A stretch of DNA of 64,000 nt from Martinezella calliandrae (GTDB taxonomy: Bacteria; Pseudomonadota; Alphaproteobacteria; Rhizobiales; Rhizobiaceae), in assembly GCF_030272695.1 (NCBI RefSeq), contig NZ_JARFYN010000017.1, positions 145,019-209,018 on the forward strand, given 5' to 3'. Under the pieces are notes generated by a model that saw only the letters and a list, made by a program, of their open reading frames with translations, had not been told where the DNA came from and ran no database searches. Position numbers and translations under genes: made by a program. Each line of letters begins with the position of its first letter. The stretch's first letter is position 1. Positions 10,388 to 18,990 of this stretch are shown piece by piece.

Positions 10388-11239
10388 TCACCCCTTCACA
10401 GCGCCCATGGTGAGACCGGCGATGAAGTGTCGCTGCATCAGGAAGAACATCACAACGGGCGGCACCGCGACGACGATCGTGCCGGCAGAGATCAGGTTCC
10501 AGGCCGACACCCATTCACCGCGCAGATTGGCAAGACCGGCCGTGACCGGTTTGACGGTGTCGCTCACCGTCAGCACAACAGCCCAGAAATAGTCGTTCCA
10601 GACGAAGGTGAAGATGAGGATCGCGAGTGCGGCAAGCGCCGGTCGAACCAGCGGGATCACCACGTGGACGAGCGTCTGGAAGGGCGAAGCGCCCTCCGCC
10701 CTCGCCGCCTGGAACAATTCATCCGGCAGAGCCGCGATGAAGTTGCGCATGAAAAGCGTCGCAAAACCCGTCTGGAAGGCGATGTGGAAGATGATGAGCG
10801 CGCCAGTCGTATCATAGAGGCCGATCCGGACCATCAGGTCACGCACCGGTATCATCATGATCTGATAGGGCAGGAAATTGCCGCCGACGAAGAGCGCAAA
10901 AACCAGCATGTTGCCGCGAAACCGGTAGCGCGCCAACACAAAGCCGGCAAGCGTGCTTAAGGTCAACACGCCGATGACGGCGGGTATGGTGATCGTCAGG
11001 CTATTCAGGAAATAGCGCGCCATCGGCGTCTGCGTGAAGACGGAGGTGTAGTTCTCGATCAGGCCGAACTGTGTGGGCCATCCCCAAAGATTGCCGCCCA
11101 TGACATCCTGCGTCGAACGGAACGAGGTGAGGATGACAGCAAAGAGCGGGCACAGCCAGAGGATCAGGATGGCAAGAACGACAATGAAATAAAAGCGGCG
11201 CTGCCAGATGGCATCTTGGGGGATCGGGCGCGGATACAT
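10388..11239 (-). CDS. Sugar ABC transporter permease (MalG type)
   Basis: A 283-residue inner-membrane permease with six predicted helices. The EAA loop is visible as ARAEGASPFQTLVHVVIPLVRPALAA near residues 175-205, which contacts the ATPase. It belongs to the CUT1 MalG-like permeases. Its ATG at 11239 overlaps the last base of the preceding permease gene, so the two are coupled. It pairs with the MalF-like subunit to form the channel. Confidence 0.94.
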   Translation of the reverse strand: MYPRPIPQDAIWQRRFYFIVVLAILILWLCPLFAVILTSFRSTQDVMGGNLWGWPTQFGLIENYTSVFTQTPMARYFLNSLTITIPAVIGVLTLSTLAGFVLARYRFRGNMLVFALFVGGNFLPYQIMMIPVRDLMVRIGLYDTTGALIIFHIAFQTGFATLFMRNFIAALPDELFQAARAEGASPFQTLVHVVIPLVRPALAALAILIFTFVWNDYFWAVVLTVSDTVKPVTAGLANLRGEWVSAWNLISAGTIVVAVPPVVMFFLMQRHFIAGLTMGAVKG

Positions 11240-12123
11240 CAGGCCCCCCTTTCCTCGATGTGGATGATACGCGTTAGGTACCAGACGATGAAGACCGCCA
11301 TGATCACGAACAAAACAGAGGCAATCGCCGCGCCATAGCCGAAGCGGTAGGAGAAAATTGACTGTTCGAACATCTGGTAAGCCAACACTTGCGAAGAACC
11401 GAACGGCCCGCCCTGGGTCATGACCGACACCATGTCGAAGGATCGAAGCGCCCCGACGACGGTAACGGCAATGGCGATGAAGGTGACCTGTGTCAGTTGC
11501 GGCAGGACGATATGGCGCAGCATATTCCAGCCTCTGGCCCCATCCACCCGACCCGCGCCGATCAGTTCCTCACTCAGATTATTGAGGCCGGCAAGGTAGA
11601 GCACCATGCAAAAAGCGATCTGCGGCCAAAGTGCCGCGATGACGATCGCAAAAGTCACGAAGCGCTCGTCCGATAGCACGGCCGGCGCCGTCGCGCCGAA
11701 GAAACCGAAGACCAGGGCGAGCAGCCCGAGTTGTGGGGTATAGACCCAGGTGAAGACGACGCCGACGGCGACCGAAGCAAGGACCAGTGGGATGAAGAAC
11801 AGCGACTTCATCAGCCGCATACCGCGGATCTTCTGGTTGACCAGCAAGGCAATCGCCAAGCCCAGGGGCGGCGCAGCCATGAACATGATCAGCCAAATAA
11901 CGTTGTTCCTCAGCGAGACGTAGAACTGTGGATCGTTGAAAAGCTCGACATAGTTGCCGAAACCGATCCAGGTCATCGGGCTGAAGCCATCCCAATCGTG
12001 CAGGCTGATCCAAAGGCTCTCGACTGCCGACCAAAGGATCACGACGGAAAAGAGAATGGCAGCCGGTAATATTAGCAAAGAAGGCGTGAGCCACCAGCGA
12101 TGGCGGCGCCAAGATGTCATCAT
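11239..12123 (-). CDS. Sugar ABC transporter permease (MalF type)
   Basis: A 294-residue CUT1 permease with six helices and an EAA motif near residues 195-215 (GAGRVDGARGWNMLRHIVLPQ). The N-terminus resembles MalF/UgpA-type subunits, with an initial helix and then a periplasmic segment beginning LWISLHDWDGFSP. The gene is 66 bases downstream of the binding-protein gene, and that gap contains a stable hairpin (12145-12172). Start codon 12123 lies next to a second in-frame ATG at 12120. Confidence 0.93.
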   Translation of the reverse strand: MMTSWRRHRWWLTPSLLILPAAILFSVVILWSAVESLWISLHDWDGFSPMTWIGFGNYVELFNDPQFYVSLRNNVIWLIMFMAAPPLGLAIALLVNQKIRGMRLMKSLFFIPLVLASVAVGVVFTWVYTPQLGLLALVFGFFGATAPAVLSDERFVTFAIVIAALWPQIAFCMVLYLAGLNNLSEELIGAGRVDGARGWNMLRHIVLPQLTQVTFIAIAVTVVGALRSFDMVSVMTQGGPFGSSQVLAYQMFEQSIFSYRFGYGAAIASVLFVIMAVFIVWYLTRIIHIEERGA

Positions 12124-12144
12124 TTTATATCCTCTTTTGGTTTG

Positions 12145-12172
12145 GAGAGGCGGAGTTGCTGCCCCGCCTCTC
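12145..12172 (-). repeat. Intergenic hairpin between binding protein and permease genes
   Basis: GAGAGGCGG (12145-12153) and CCGCCTCTC (12164-12172) are perfect 9-bp arms around a 10-base loop. It lies directly after the binding-protein stop inside the operon. Such hairpins usually stabilise the upstream message or reduce read-through, giving more binding protein than permease. Confidence 0.6.
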
Positions 12173-12189
12173 GGTCGCTGGGAGGAGAC

Positions 12190-13461
12190 TTAGAGTTTGT
12201 AGATGCGCTTACGCGTGCCCTCGAGCCGCTTCAAGATCACGTCGCGCCGTTCGGGCTTCGCCATGAATTCCTGGAAGCCGACGAGGCCGGCCTGGGCCAT
12301 GTCGGGGTCGCTGTCGCGGTCGTAATATTGCGACGTGCCCTTGACAGTCTTCAGAGCCTCGACGGCGGCGTTGACCAGGGGATCCTTGCTTGGCGGCAGA
12401 TCGTTGCGCGGCGGAACGTTGCCGCCAGGCTCCAGATAGGGACCGAGATTTTCCGGACGGTAGAAATAAGCCAGGAACTCGCGTGCACCCTGCTTGTTCT
12501 TCGCATTCGTCGGAATATGAACTGAGTTCAGCGAGAACTCCTCGAAACGGCCGACCTTTGGGTCTATCGTCGGGAATGGCGCGAAAGCCAGCTGGTCTAG
12601 CTCTTCTTTCGGGAAGACGTAGCGGACGAACGCGCCGAGATTCATCATGCCCGCTTTCTTTTGCGCCAGAAGCGCACCCGCTTCCTGCCAACCGAAGGAC
12701 GTGTTGTTCGGCGTGAAAAAGTCCTGCTTGAGCAAGGTTTCCCATTGGTCGAAGACCGGTTTGAGCGCCGGATCGAGGTAGCTCATCTCGCCGTTCATCA
12801 GCGCCATATGCTTGTCGAGGCCGTTGATGCGCAGATTCATCTGGTCGAACCAACCGGCGGCGGGCCACAATTCCTTGGTGCCCATGGCAACCGGCGTCAG
12901 GTTGGCGCTCTTGCACTTGGCGGCGAAGGCCAGGAAATCATCCCAGCTTCCTGGCACCGATGTACCGAGCTGGTTGAAGACATCCTTGCGGTAGAACATA
13001 CCCCACAGCGTTCCGCCCGTCGGCAGGCCGTATTGCTTGCCATCGACCGTGACGGCGCCTGTCGCAGCGCCCAGCACATCCTTGTATTTCTCTTTCTCGA
13101 AGAGATCGGAAATATCGTCGAAAAGGCCGCGCTTGACGAAGGCGCGCATGCGGTTCCCCGAAAACCAGAAGCAGACGTCCGGAGCGCCGGCGACGAGATA
13201 ATTGCGGATCGCGGTCTTGTGCGCCTCGTGGTCCATGTTATTGACCACAACCTTGACACCGGCCTGCTTGCCAAAATCATCGGCAATCTTGCGCAGGACC
13301 GCGAGCGCATCGGCATTGCTCTCGTCGGAAATGATGTTGATGTCCTGGACCTGCGCAATGGCCGGCATGGGCAGACCCGCCAGGGCGGTAGCGGAAACCA
13401 CTCCCGCGCCCTTCAGAAAACTACGCCGGCTTGATGGCCTTCCAAACAAATCGAAAGTCAT
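12190..13461 (-). CDS. Sugar ABC transporter substrate-binding protein (family 1)
   Basis: A 423-residue extracellular solute-binding protein. The N-terminus has a twin-arginine signal, SRRSFLKG followed by a hydrophobic stretch and a PAIAQ cleavage site near residue 37, so export through Tat is likely. The mature part has the two-lobed family 1 fold. The ATG at 13461 is preferred because AGGGAGGAG precedes it; the upstream start would place residues before the Tat motif. It heads the operon of permeases, ATPase, GH42 enzyme and fused dehydrogenase. The ROK regulator is divergent across 281 bases. The ligand is inferred to be a beta-galactoside or similar oligosaccharide from the GH42 gene, not shown by the sequence. 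Confidence 0.94.
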   Translation of the reverse strand: MTFDLFGRPSSRRSFLKGAGVVSATALAGLPMPAIAQVQDINIISDESNADALAVLRKIADDFGKQAGVKVVVNNMDHEAHKTAIRNYLVAGAPDVCFWFSGNRMRAFVKRGLFDDISDLFEKEKYKDVLGAATGAVTVDGKQYGLPTGGTLWGMFYRKDVFNQLGTSVPGSWDDFLAFAAKCKSANLTPVAMGTKELWPAAGWFDQMNLRINGLDKHMALMNGEMSYLDPALKPVFDQWETLLKQDFFTPNNTSFGWQEAGALLAQKKAGMMNLGAFVRYVFPKEELDQLAFAPFPTIDPKVGRFEEFSLNSVHIPTNAKNKQGAREFLAYFYRPENLGPYLEPGGNVPPRNDLPPSKDPLVNAAVEALKTVKGTSQYYDRDSDPDMAQAGLVGFQEFMAKPERRDVILKRLEGTRKRIYKL

Positions 13462-13712
13462 GCGAACTCCTCCCTTTGTGACACTGACTGCCATCCTGCG
13501 TCAGGGAGCCGAACGGAACGCCCTCCTAGCGTTTTTGTTCGGCGCCGGGTACATGGGCGCAGCAAACCTGCCGAGGCAGCCGCATGTGCGCTGCCCGGAT
13601 CGCAGAGTTCGACAATCCAATGTGCCTCTTGACTGACTTCTTCGCGCTTCCACACGAACCAGATGTTGATCGGCGGGGGAAGTTATGCATATGTCTGAAG
13701 CGGACGCAATAA

Positions 13713-13729
13713 TTAATTTACAAAATTAA
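13713..13729. promoter_or_regulatory. Candidate ROK operator
   Basis: TTAATTT (13713-13719) and AAATTAA (13723-13729) form a perfect inverted repeat around ACA, 12 bases before the GTG start of the ROK regulator and within the divergent region shared with the transporter operon. AT-rich TTAATTT/AAATTAA sites resemble NagC-type operators. Autoregulation and control of the operon are inferred. Confidence 0.5.
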
Positions 13730-13741
13730 GAAAGAGAATTC

Positions 13742-14932
13742 GTGAAACTGAAAGGCGACCAAAGCACATCGCGCGCCATGAACCGGCGGCTTATCCTCAA
13801 CCTGCTGAGGCGTGAGGGGCCGAAAAGCCGTGCAGAGATCGCGACGATTACCGGCCTCAGCCCGGCGGCGGTCACCTTCGTCATCGCGGATCTAATCGAG
13901 GAGGGGCATGTCACTGAAGGCAAGGCTGTCGCCGGGCTTTCCGGCCGCAGGCCGATCCCTGTCGAGATCAATTATGCCAGCGGATTGGCGATCGGTTTCA
14001 AGCTGATGGTCGGTTCCGCGGAGTGCGTCGTCACCGACCTTGCCACCAGCCCGCTTGCATCCCTGCGGCTCACCCTTTCCGATCATGATCCGGAAAACGT
14101 CGCCAAGACGCTTGCAGCAGCAGTTCCTTCGCTTCTGAAATCGGCCGACCGGGGGAATGCGCGGCTTGCCGGCATCGGTATTTCAATGCCCGGCGTTATC
14201 GGCAATGACCAAGCTACCTGTGTGCGCAGCCATCGCTATAATTGGGACAACGTCCCCCTCGCCTCCATGCTAGCGCAGAAGGTCAAGGTGCCCGTTTGGC
14301 TCGAAGACGACACGAATGCCTATGCGATTGCCCAGCAGCTTTTCGGGGTGGGGCGACAGCATCGCAACATGGCCGTGCTCGCGATTGGCGTCGGCATCAG
14401 TTGCGCCCTCATCATCGAAGGCAAGCTTTATCGTGGCGCCAACGGTGCTGCCGGCAAATTCGGTCATGTGGTTCACGAGGAAAACGGCCGTCTTTGCGAA
14501 TGTGGCAAGCGTGGCTGCCTCATGGCCTATTACTCCCAGCCCTCGATGTTACGCACCTGGCGCGAAAGAACCAACCGCGATGGCAGCCATGGCCTGCCGG
14601 AGATGCTCGATGCCATGAACAAGAATGAACCGGTGATCAGCAGCATCGTCCAGGAAGCGGGTATCGGCATCGGAAAAGCTCTCGCAAATCTCGTCAATGT
14701 CACCGATCCCGAAGTGATTGTCGTTGGCGGTGAAGCCGTGTCTTTCGGGGATGCTCTCTTCGGGCCACTGAGGTCGGCCATGGCTATTCACACCTTTCGG
14801 CCTGCTCCTCCATTGCTTCCGGATTGGGAGGATAATTCCTGGGCACGGGGAGCAGCGGCGCTCGTCACACAGAAATTCTTCGACTTCGAGACATCAGGCG
14901 GAACGACGGGGCGTAGCGAGGCGCAGGTCTAA
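13742..14932 (+). CDS. ROK-family transcriptional regulator
   Basis: A 396-residue repressor of the NagC/XylR type. A MarR-like winged helix-turn-helix occupies residues 15-65 (SRAEIATITGLSPAAVTFVIADLIEEG), followed by a ROK sugar-kinase-like domain. The zinc motif CECGKRGC with C252, C254 and C259 is intact, and ATP-binding-like glycines are present (AGIGISMPG). The start is GTG at 13742 with AAGAAAGAG upstream. It is divergent from the sugar ABC/GH42 operon and presumably represses it until a sugar ligand binds. Two esterase genes follow on the same strand, so it may also govern them. Confidence 0.93.
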   Translation: MKLKGDQSTSRAMNRRLILNLLRREGPKSRAEIATITGLSPAAVTFVIADLIEEGHVTEGKAVAGLSGRRPIPVEINYASGLAIGFKLMVGSAECVVTDLATSPLASLRLTLSDHDPENVAKTLAAAVPSLLKSADRGNARLAGIGISMPGVIGNDQATCVRSHRYNWDNVPLASMLAQKVKVPVWLEDDTNAYAIAQQLFGVGRQHRNMAVLAIGVGISCALIIEGKLYRGANGAAGKFGHVVHEENGRLCECGKRGCLMAYYSQPSMLRTWRERTNRDGSHGLPEMLDAMNKNEPVISSIVQEAGIGIGKALANLVNVTDPEVIVVGGEAVSFGDALFGPLRSAMAIHTFRPAPPLLPDWEDNSWARGAAALVTQKFFDFETSGGTTGRSEAQV

Positions 14933-15117
14933 ACGTCGATCGCTTAGAAAGGAGCTTCCCACCCTCAAGGAGGCCAGACACTCTTGCGCAACGTCCTCTT
15001 CGTGCCGACCGCGGTGTTGCTCGACCTTCGGCGGGCTCAGGCAGATGACGTGGTTTTGTCCGCATTGCTGGACGTTCAAGTCTTGCGTCGCCAATCCTTT
15101 CACGAGACAAGCGTCAT

Positions 15118-16077
15118 ATGAGCGTTCCAACGACACACCCCTTCGCCTTCGATCCGACCTATGGCATGAAGCTCGAGCAGCTCCTGGCCATCAAGCCGCC
15201 TGAGACTGCCCCTGGTTTCGAGGATTTTTGGACCGAGCGATATGAGCGCGCGATCGCCGTCGACCCGCAGCCGAAGCTCTACCGTAGCAAAATCGAACAT
15301 CCCGACTGGCATGTTCTCGACGTGACCTACACATCAACCGGCGCATTTCAGATCAGCGGCTGGCTGCTTCTACCCCGCGATCAGGAGGTGCGTCGAGGTC
15401 TCGTCGTCGGGCATGGCTATGGCGGGCGCAACTTACCCGACTTCGATCTGCCAGTGGAAAAGACGGCGGTACTGTTTCCCTGCTCTCGCGGGCTGTCTCT
15501 CAGCGCGCATCCGCCGATACCGGCCGATGCTGGCGGGCATGTCCTCTACGGTATCGAGAAACCCGATTCCTATATCATCGGCGGCTGCGTCGATGATCTG
15601 TGGATCGCCATCTCGGCGCTCACTGCCCTTTATCCCTGGCTTGTGGGCCACATCGGCTATAGCGGCATCAGCTTTGGCGGCGGTATTGGGGCGCTAGCGA
15701 TCCCGTTCGATGCACGGATCGATCGCGGCCATCTCGTCGTACCGACCTTCGGCCATCGGCCGCTATGGCTGGCCTTGCCAACTGTTGGCAGCGCCGATTC
15801 CGTCCAGGCCTATCAGAAAAAGCACGGAAGCGTGCTGGAGACCTTGCGACTGTTCGATGCGGCGAGCGCGGCTGCCTGCATCAAAATACCGATGCTCGTC
15901 GCTGCAGCCCTGTTCGATCCGGCGGTAGCGCCGCCCTGCCAATTCGCTGTCGCGAATTCTTTGGCAAAATTTAACGAAATCTTCATCCTCGACGCCGGCC
16001 ATTTCGACTATCTTGGCAGCAGTGAGCAAAATGCGCTCCTTCGTGAAAAAGTCAGACGATTTTTCAAGGTGCCATGA
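15118..16077 (+). CDS. Acetyl xylan esterase-type alpha/beta hydrolase (AXE1 / CE7-like)
   Basis: A 319-residue alpha/beta hydrolase of the acetyl xylan esterase/cephalosporin-C deacetylase family. The RGxSxS element PCSRGLSLS is near residues 121-129, the nucleophile is S185 in GYSGISFGGG, D267 lies in ALFDPAVAPP and H295 in AGHFDYLG. The N-terminus matches the family pattern (PPGFEDFW-like at APGFEDFW). It has no signal peptide and should remove acetyl groups from imported sugars. It follows the ROK gene by 186 bases and overlaps the next esterase gene by four bases (ATGA). The context suggests degradation of acetylated glycans together with the GH42 enzyme. Confidence 0.88.
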   Translation: MSVPTTHPFAFDPTYGMKLEQLLAIKPPETAPGFEDFWTERYERAIAVDPQPKLYRSKIEHPDWHVLDVTYTSTGAFQISGWLLLPRDQEVRRGLVVGHGYGGRNLPDFDLPVEKTAVLFPCSRGLSLSAHPPIPADAGGHVLYGIEKPDSYIIGGCVDDLWIAISALTALYPWLVGHIGYSGISFGGGIGALAIPFDARIDRGHLVVPTFGHRPLWLALPTVGSADSVQAYQKKHGSVLETLRLFDAASAAACIKIPMLVAAALFDPAVAPPCQFAVANSLAKFNEIFILDAGHFDYLGSSEQNALLREKVRRFFKVP

Positions 16078-16802
16078 ACCGAGAATACCTGCGCTGGTAC
16101 AGCCAGCGCCTGCATCGAGACATGGAGCTATTGGTGTTCGGTCATTCCGGCGCCAAGGTATTGATGTTTCCGACGCGGGACGGGCGTTTCTGGGAATATG
16201 AGCAGCTTGGTATCGTCGCCAGCCTTGCCGAAAAATTGCGGGCCGGCCATCTGCAACTCTACTGCATCGAGGGTCTGGCCACCGAGACCTTTTACGGATC
16301 CCATCACCATCCAGCTGAGCGCATTCGCCGGCACGCCGCCTTCGAAGAATATATTCTTAACGAAGTTCTGCCGCTGATGTCGCAGAAAAATCCTCATGAC
16401 TGCACCATCGTGCATGGCTGCAGCCTCGGCGCGTTCCAGGCCGCCAGCCTCGTCTTTCGCCACCCTCACCTTTTTCGAAAACTCGTCGCCTTTTCCGGTC
16501 GCTACGATCTAACGATGAAGGTCGAATCCTTTGGCGACCTGTTCGACGGCTACTATGACGACAATGTCTATTTCCACACGCCGACGCATTTCCTTCCAGG
16601 GCTTGGATGCGAATGGCGGCTCGAAAGGCTGCGTCAGGTCGACATTGTCCTGACCATAGGGGGCGACGATCCTTTCCTCGACAACAACCGCCACCTCAGC
16701 CGGCTTCTCGTCGATAAGCAGATTGGCCATCAGCTGCATGTCTGGGACGGGCGCGCGCACCGGGCAGGTGCCTGGCGCCAAATGGCGCCGCTCTATATTT
16801 AA
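16074..16802 (+). CDS. Putative esterase (EstD/PF00756-like alpha/beta hydrolase)
   Basis: A 242-residue cytoplasmic alpha/beta hydrolase. The nucleophile elbow is HGCSLGA with S117, an acidic residue is likely D198 or D199 in GGDDPF, and the histidine is H229 in DGRAHRAGAW. The sequence resembles the putative-esterase family that includes EstD and mycolyltransferase-like folds. Its start overlaps the stop of the acetyl-esterase gene, so they are one operon. The exact ester is not deducible. Together the two enzymes may strip different acyl groups from a plant-derived saccharide. Confidence 0.82.
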   Translation: MNREYLRWYSQRLHRDMELLVFGHSGAKVLMFPTRDGRFWEYEQLGIVASLAEKLRAGHLQLYCIEGLATETFYGSHHHPAERIRRHAAFEEYILNEVLPLMSQKNPHDCTIVHGCSLGAFQAASLVFRHPHLFRKLVAFSGRYDLTMKVESFGDLFDGYYDDNVYFHTPTHFLPGLGCEWRLERLRQVDIVLTIGGDDPFLDNNRHLSRLLVDKQIGHQLHVWDGRAHRAGAWRQMAPLYI

Positions 16803-16925
16803 CGGTCACGTGGCATCGCAATCCTGGCGAAGCCACGAGAATGGCCGAAGGATAGAAAAATCAAAGTTTTATCGCGACAGATCGTCGTCCATCGCACCTT
16901 CTCAGGATATCGGCGAATATCCGGC

Positions 16926-17117
16926 TTACACCAGTCCCACCGGAATAGGCGCAAGCTCTTTGGCGGCACCATAGTCGCGCTCGTGCGATCTGCGGTGACG
17001 TTTTTCGCGACTTGAGGAAAAGTCGATGCGATTATGCTCCACCATACCGTCCGGATAGGTTCCGGTATCTTCGGTTTCCACTTCGGATTGAGCGGTGACG
17101 ATTTTGAAATTCATCAT
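16926..17117 (-). CDS. Small hypothetical protein, 63 residues
   Basis: I do not recognise this protein. It starts MMNFKIVTAQSEVETEDTG and has a charged centre with SSSREKRHRRSHERD, no membrane helix and no cysteine. A GGAGGAAAC ribosome binding site directly precedes tandem ATG codons at 17117 and 17114, which is good evidence for translation. Its promoter region contains an AT-rich inverted repeat (17190-17210). It is monocistronic, convergent with the esterase genes. The basic central segment could bind nucleic acid, but there is no direct support. Confidence 0.6.
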   Translation of the reverse strand: MMNFKIVTAQSEVETEDTGTYPDGMVEHNRIDFSSSREKRHRRSHERDYGAAKELAPIPVGLV

Positions 17118-17189
17118 GTTTCCTCCGGTGCGGCGCAGAAACGGTTAGCCCCGCGCTTGGTTCCATGAGTAAACACAAAATTATTAAAG

Positions 17190-17210
17190 AATTAACTACG
17201 TTCGTTAATT
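17190..17210. promoter_or_regulatory. AT-rich inverted repeat upstream of the 63-residue gene
   Basis: AATTAAC (17190-17196) and GTTAATT (17204-17210) are perfect arms with a 7-base spacer, about 73 bases upstream of the ATG at 17117. AT content is high around it (17175-17215). It is a candidate operator or promoter element. Confidence 0.4.
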
Positions 17211-17315
17211 ATTTTGGGCGACGGCGTCGATTTCAGCGTATGAGGCAACCGATTCCTTGGCGCCCGGCGTCGTCGCGGGGGCGCAGACATCTCTCTTGGC
17301 TACTACCGGACCGAG

Positions 17316-17528
17316 TCAGATGGCGTTAATTGACGGCAGGAAGGACATCACTTCGTTGCGGCGTCTGAAGCTCAGCGTCTCAATACGCTCGTTCCAAAAG
17401 CTCTCCGCCTCCGGCGGGTCGGGTTCCCAGCAATTGGTCGACAAGAGGTTGTCGTCCATCACCAGCAAACGATGGCCGCCCAACCGCAAATATTCTGTCG
17501 CCAGCTCTTTTGCAGCATTCGTCATCAT
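17316..17528 (-). CDS. Small hypothetical protein, 70 residues
   Basis: I do not recognise this family. The ATG at 17528 (second ATG at 17525) has AAGGAG seven bases upstream and is preferred over 17552. The protein begins MMTNAAKELATEYLRLGGHR and continues with an acidic, Trp-containing part (NCWEPDPPEAESFWNERI) and ends SFLPSINAI. It is predicted soluble, with one cysteine. It lies 81 bases after the DUF763 gene on the same strand and could be co-transcribed with it. Confidence 0.6.
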   Translation of the reverse strand: MMTNAAKELATEYLRLGGHRLLVMDDNLLSTNCWEPDPPEAESFWNERIETLSFRRRNEVMSFLPSINAI

Positions 17529-17608
17529 CGTCCTGCTCCTTAAATCGATCATCTGGAGGTCAACAATCGAACAGGGACTATGTTCCTTTTTGGCGTGAGA
17601 GCCCGTTG

Positions 17609-18901
17609 TCAGCCTTTTGACGGCTGCCGGCGTCTTTTTGCATCGTCTTCCTCAGAAGGGATGGGAGGCTCCCAGCCGAATACGCTGCGTCCGCCGTAGA
17701 AAGCGGACTTGTCGAATTCGCCGGCAACAATCTCCTTGAGATCGGGACCGGTGACGTATCGTTCGAGCACGCGGGACTGATCATCCAAGCGCTTCAGTGC
17801 CTGCAATTCCTCGTCGCGACCCAGCCGGCCTTTCCGCACAGCCGATTTCATGACACTGATGGTCTCGTCATAGACCTTCAACGGAACCGGGAACGGGTGG
17901 CGATCTTTGCCGCCATGGGCCAGCGAAAATCGGGCGGGATCGGAGAAGCGATAGGGTGCGCCATGCACCACTTCCGCGACCATTGCCAGCGCCTTGACCG
18001 TTCTTGCACCAACGCCGGGCGTCAGCAGCAGGGCCTCGAAATCCACCGGCCCGCGTTCGGCAGCAGCCGCCAGATTTCCATGCAATCGCCGCATATTTAC
18101 ATTGGTTTCGCGCACATCATGGTGCGCCGGCATGATCAAGTGTGGCAGCATGGGTTGGGCCTGGTCTTCGCCGACTGCCATCGGCCCGGCTTCCAGCGCG
18201 GCCAGCTCGCGCACGATCCTATCCGGTCCTAAGGAGGCCAGCAGGTCGAGCTGACCTGCGCGTGACTGATCGGCGCGCCGATCGGCGAGATTGACGATCT
18301 GACCCTGGTCTCTTCCCTCGATTGCCGCGTGCGGGGAGTTAAGGAAGCTAGTCAGCCCCTCCGACAGCCAATGATACCGCCGCGCCTGCCGTCGATCGCC
18401 GTTCATCCCCTGCTGGACGACGACCCATTTACCGTCGTCCGTCACGATGAAGCCGTGCAAATAAAGATCGAATCCGTCCTGAAGTGCCGCACTGTCGACC
18501 TTGGCGACCAGCCGGCTTGTCGTCGCCAGCGCCTCACCATCGATGCCGACACGATTGCCGATCGCGGCCAACTCACCCGGCGTCTTGCGTGACTGAGCAC
18601 CGCGACCGCCGCAGACGTGGATTCCGAGTTCGCCAGAAAGCGGTGTCAGCCCTCGTTTCAGCGCGCCAAGCACGCTGGTGGTGATGCCCGAGGAATGCCA
18701 GTCCATGCCCATGACGGTGCCAAAAGACTGGAACCAGAACGGATCCGCCAATCGGCGCAATAGTTCGTCGCGCCCATAGTGCTGAACCACCGCCTCGGTG
18801 ATCACGGCGCCCAAACGTGTCATCCGGTCGCCGAGCCATTTCGGCACCCGCCCTCCATGCAGGGGAAGATCAGCGTTACCAGCTCTTTGCGCCAAGTTCA
18901 T
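17609..18901 (-). CDS. DUF763 domain protein with helix-hairpin-helix motif
   Basis: A 430-residue DUF763 protein. The N-terminal RAGNADLPLHGGRVPKWL pattern is the hallmark of the family, and the GxxGxHVCGG/GKGAQSRKTP region near residues 90-108 is also typical. Residues 291-314 (LLLTPGVGARTVKALAMVAE) form a clear helix-hairpin-helix of the kind that binds DNA backbone in repair and nuclease proteins. The molecular function of DUF763 is unassigned; a nucleic-acid role is inferred from the helix-hairpin-helix. The start has GGAGAGCA before ATG 18901. It is not obviously linked to its neighbours except perhaps the small gene downstream. Confidence 0.88.
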   Translation of the reverse strand: MNLAQRAGNADLPLHGGRVPKWLGDRMTRLGAVITEAVVQHYGRDELLRRLADPFWFQSFGTVMGMDWHSSGITTSVLGALKRGLTPLSGELGIHVCGGRGAQSRKTPGELAAIGNRVGIDGEALATTSRLVAKVDSAALQDGFDLYLHGFIVTDDGKWVVVQQGMNGDRRQARRYHWLSEGLTSFLNSPHAAIEGRDQGQIVNLADRRADQSRAGQLDLLASLGPDRIVRELAALEAGPMAVGEDQAQPMLPHLIMPAHHDVRETNVNMRRLHGNLAAAAERGPVDFEALLLTPGVGARTVKALAMVAEVVHGAPYRFSDPARFSLAHGGKDRHPFPVPLKVYDETISVMKSAVRKGRLGRDEELQALKRLDDQSRVLERYVTGPDLKEIVAGEFDKSAFYGGRSVFGWEPPIPSEEDDAKRRRQPSKG

Positions 18902-18990
18902 TGCTCTCCGTCTCAGATGGAAAGCAATGTAGTACCGCCAGCCGCATTACGCCATGCATGCATGTCGATCCACAGCATCCGTGGCCCAGC

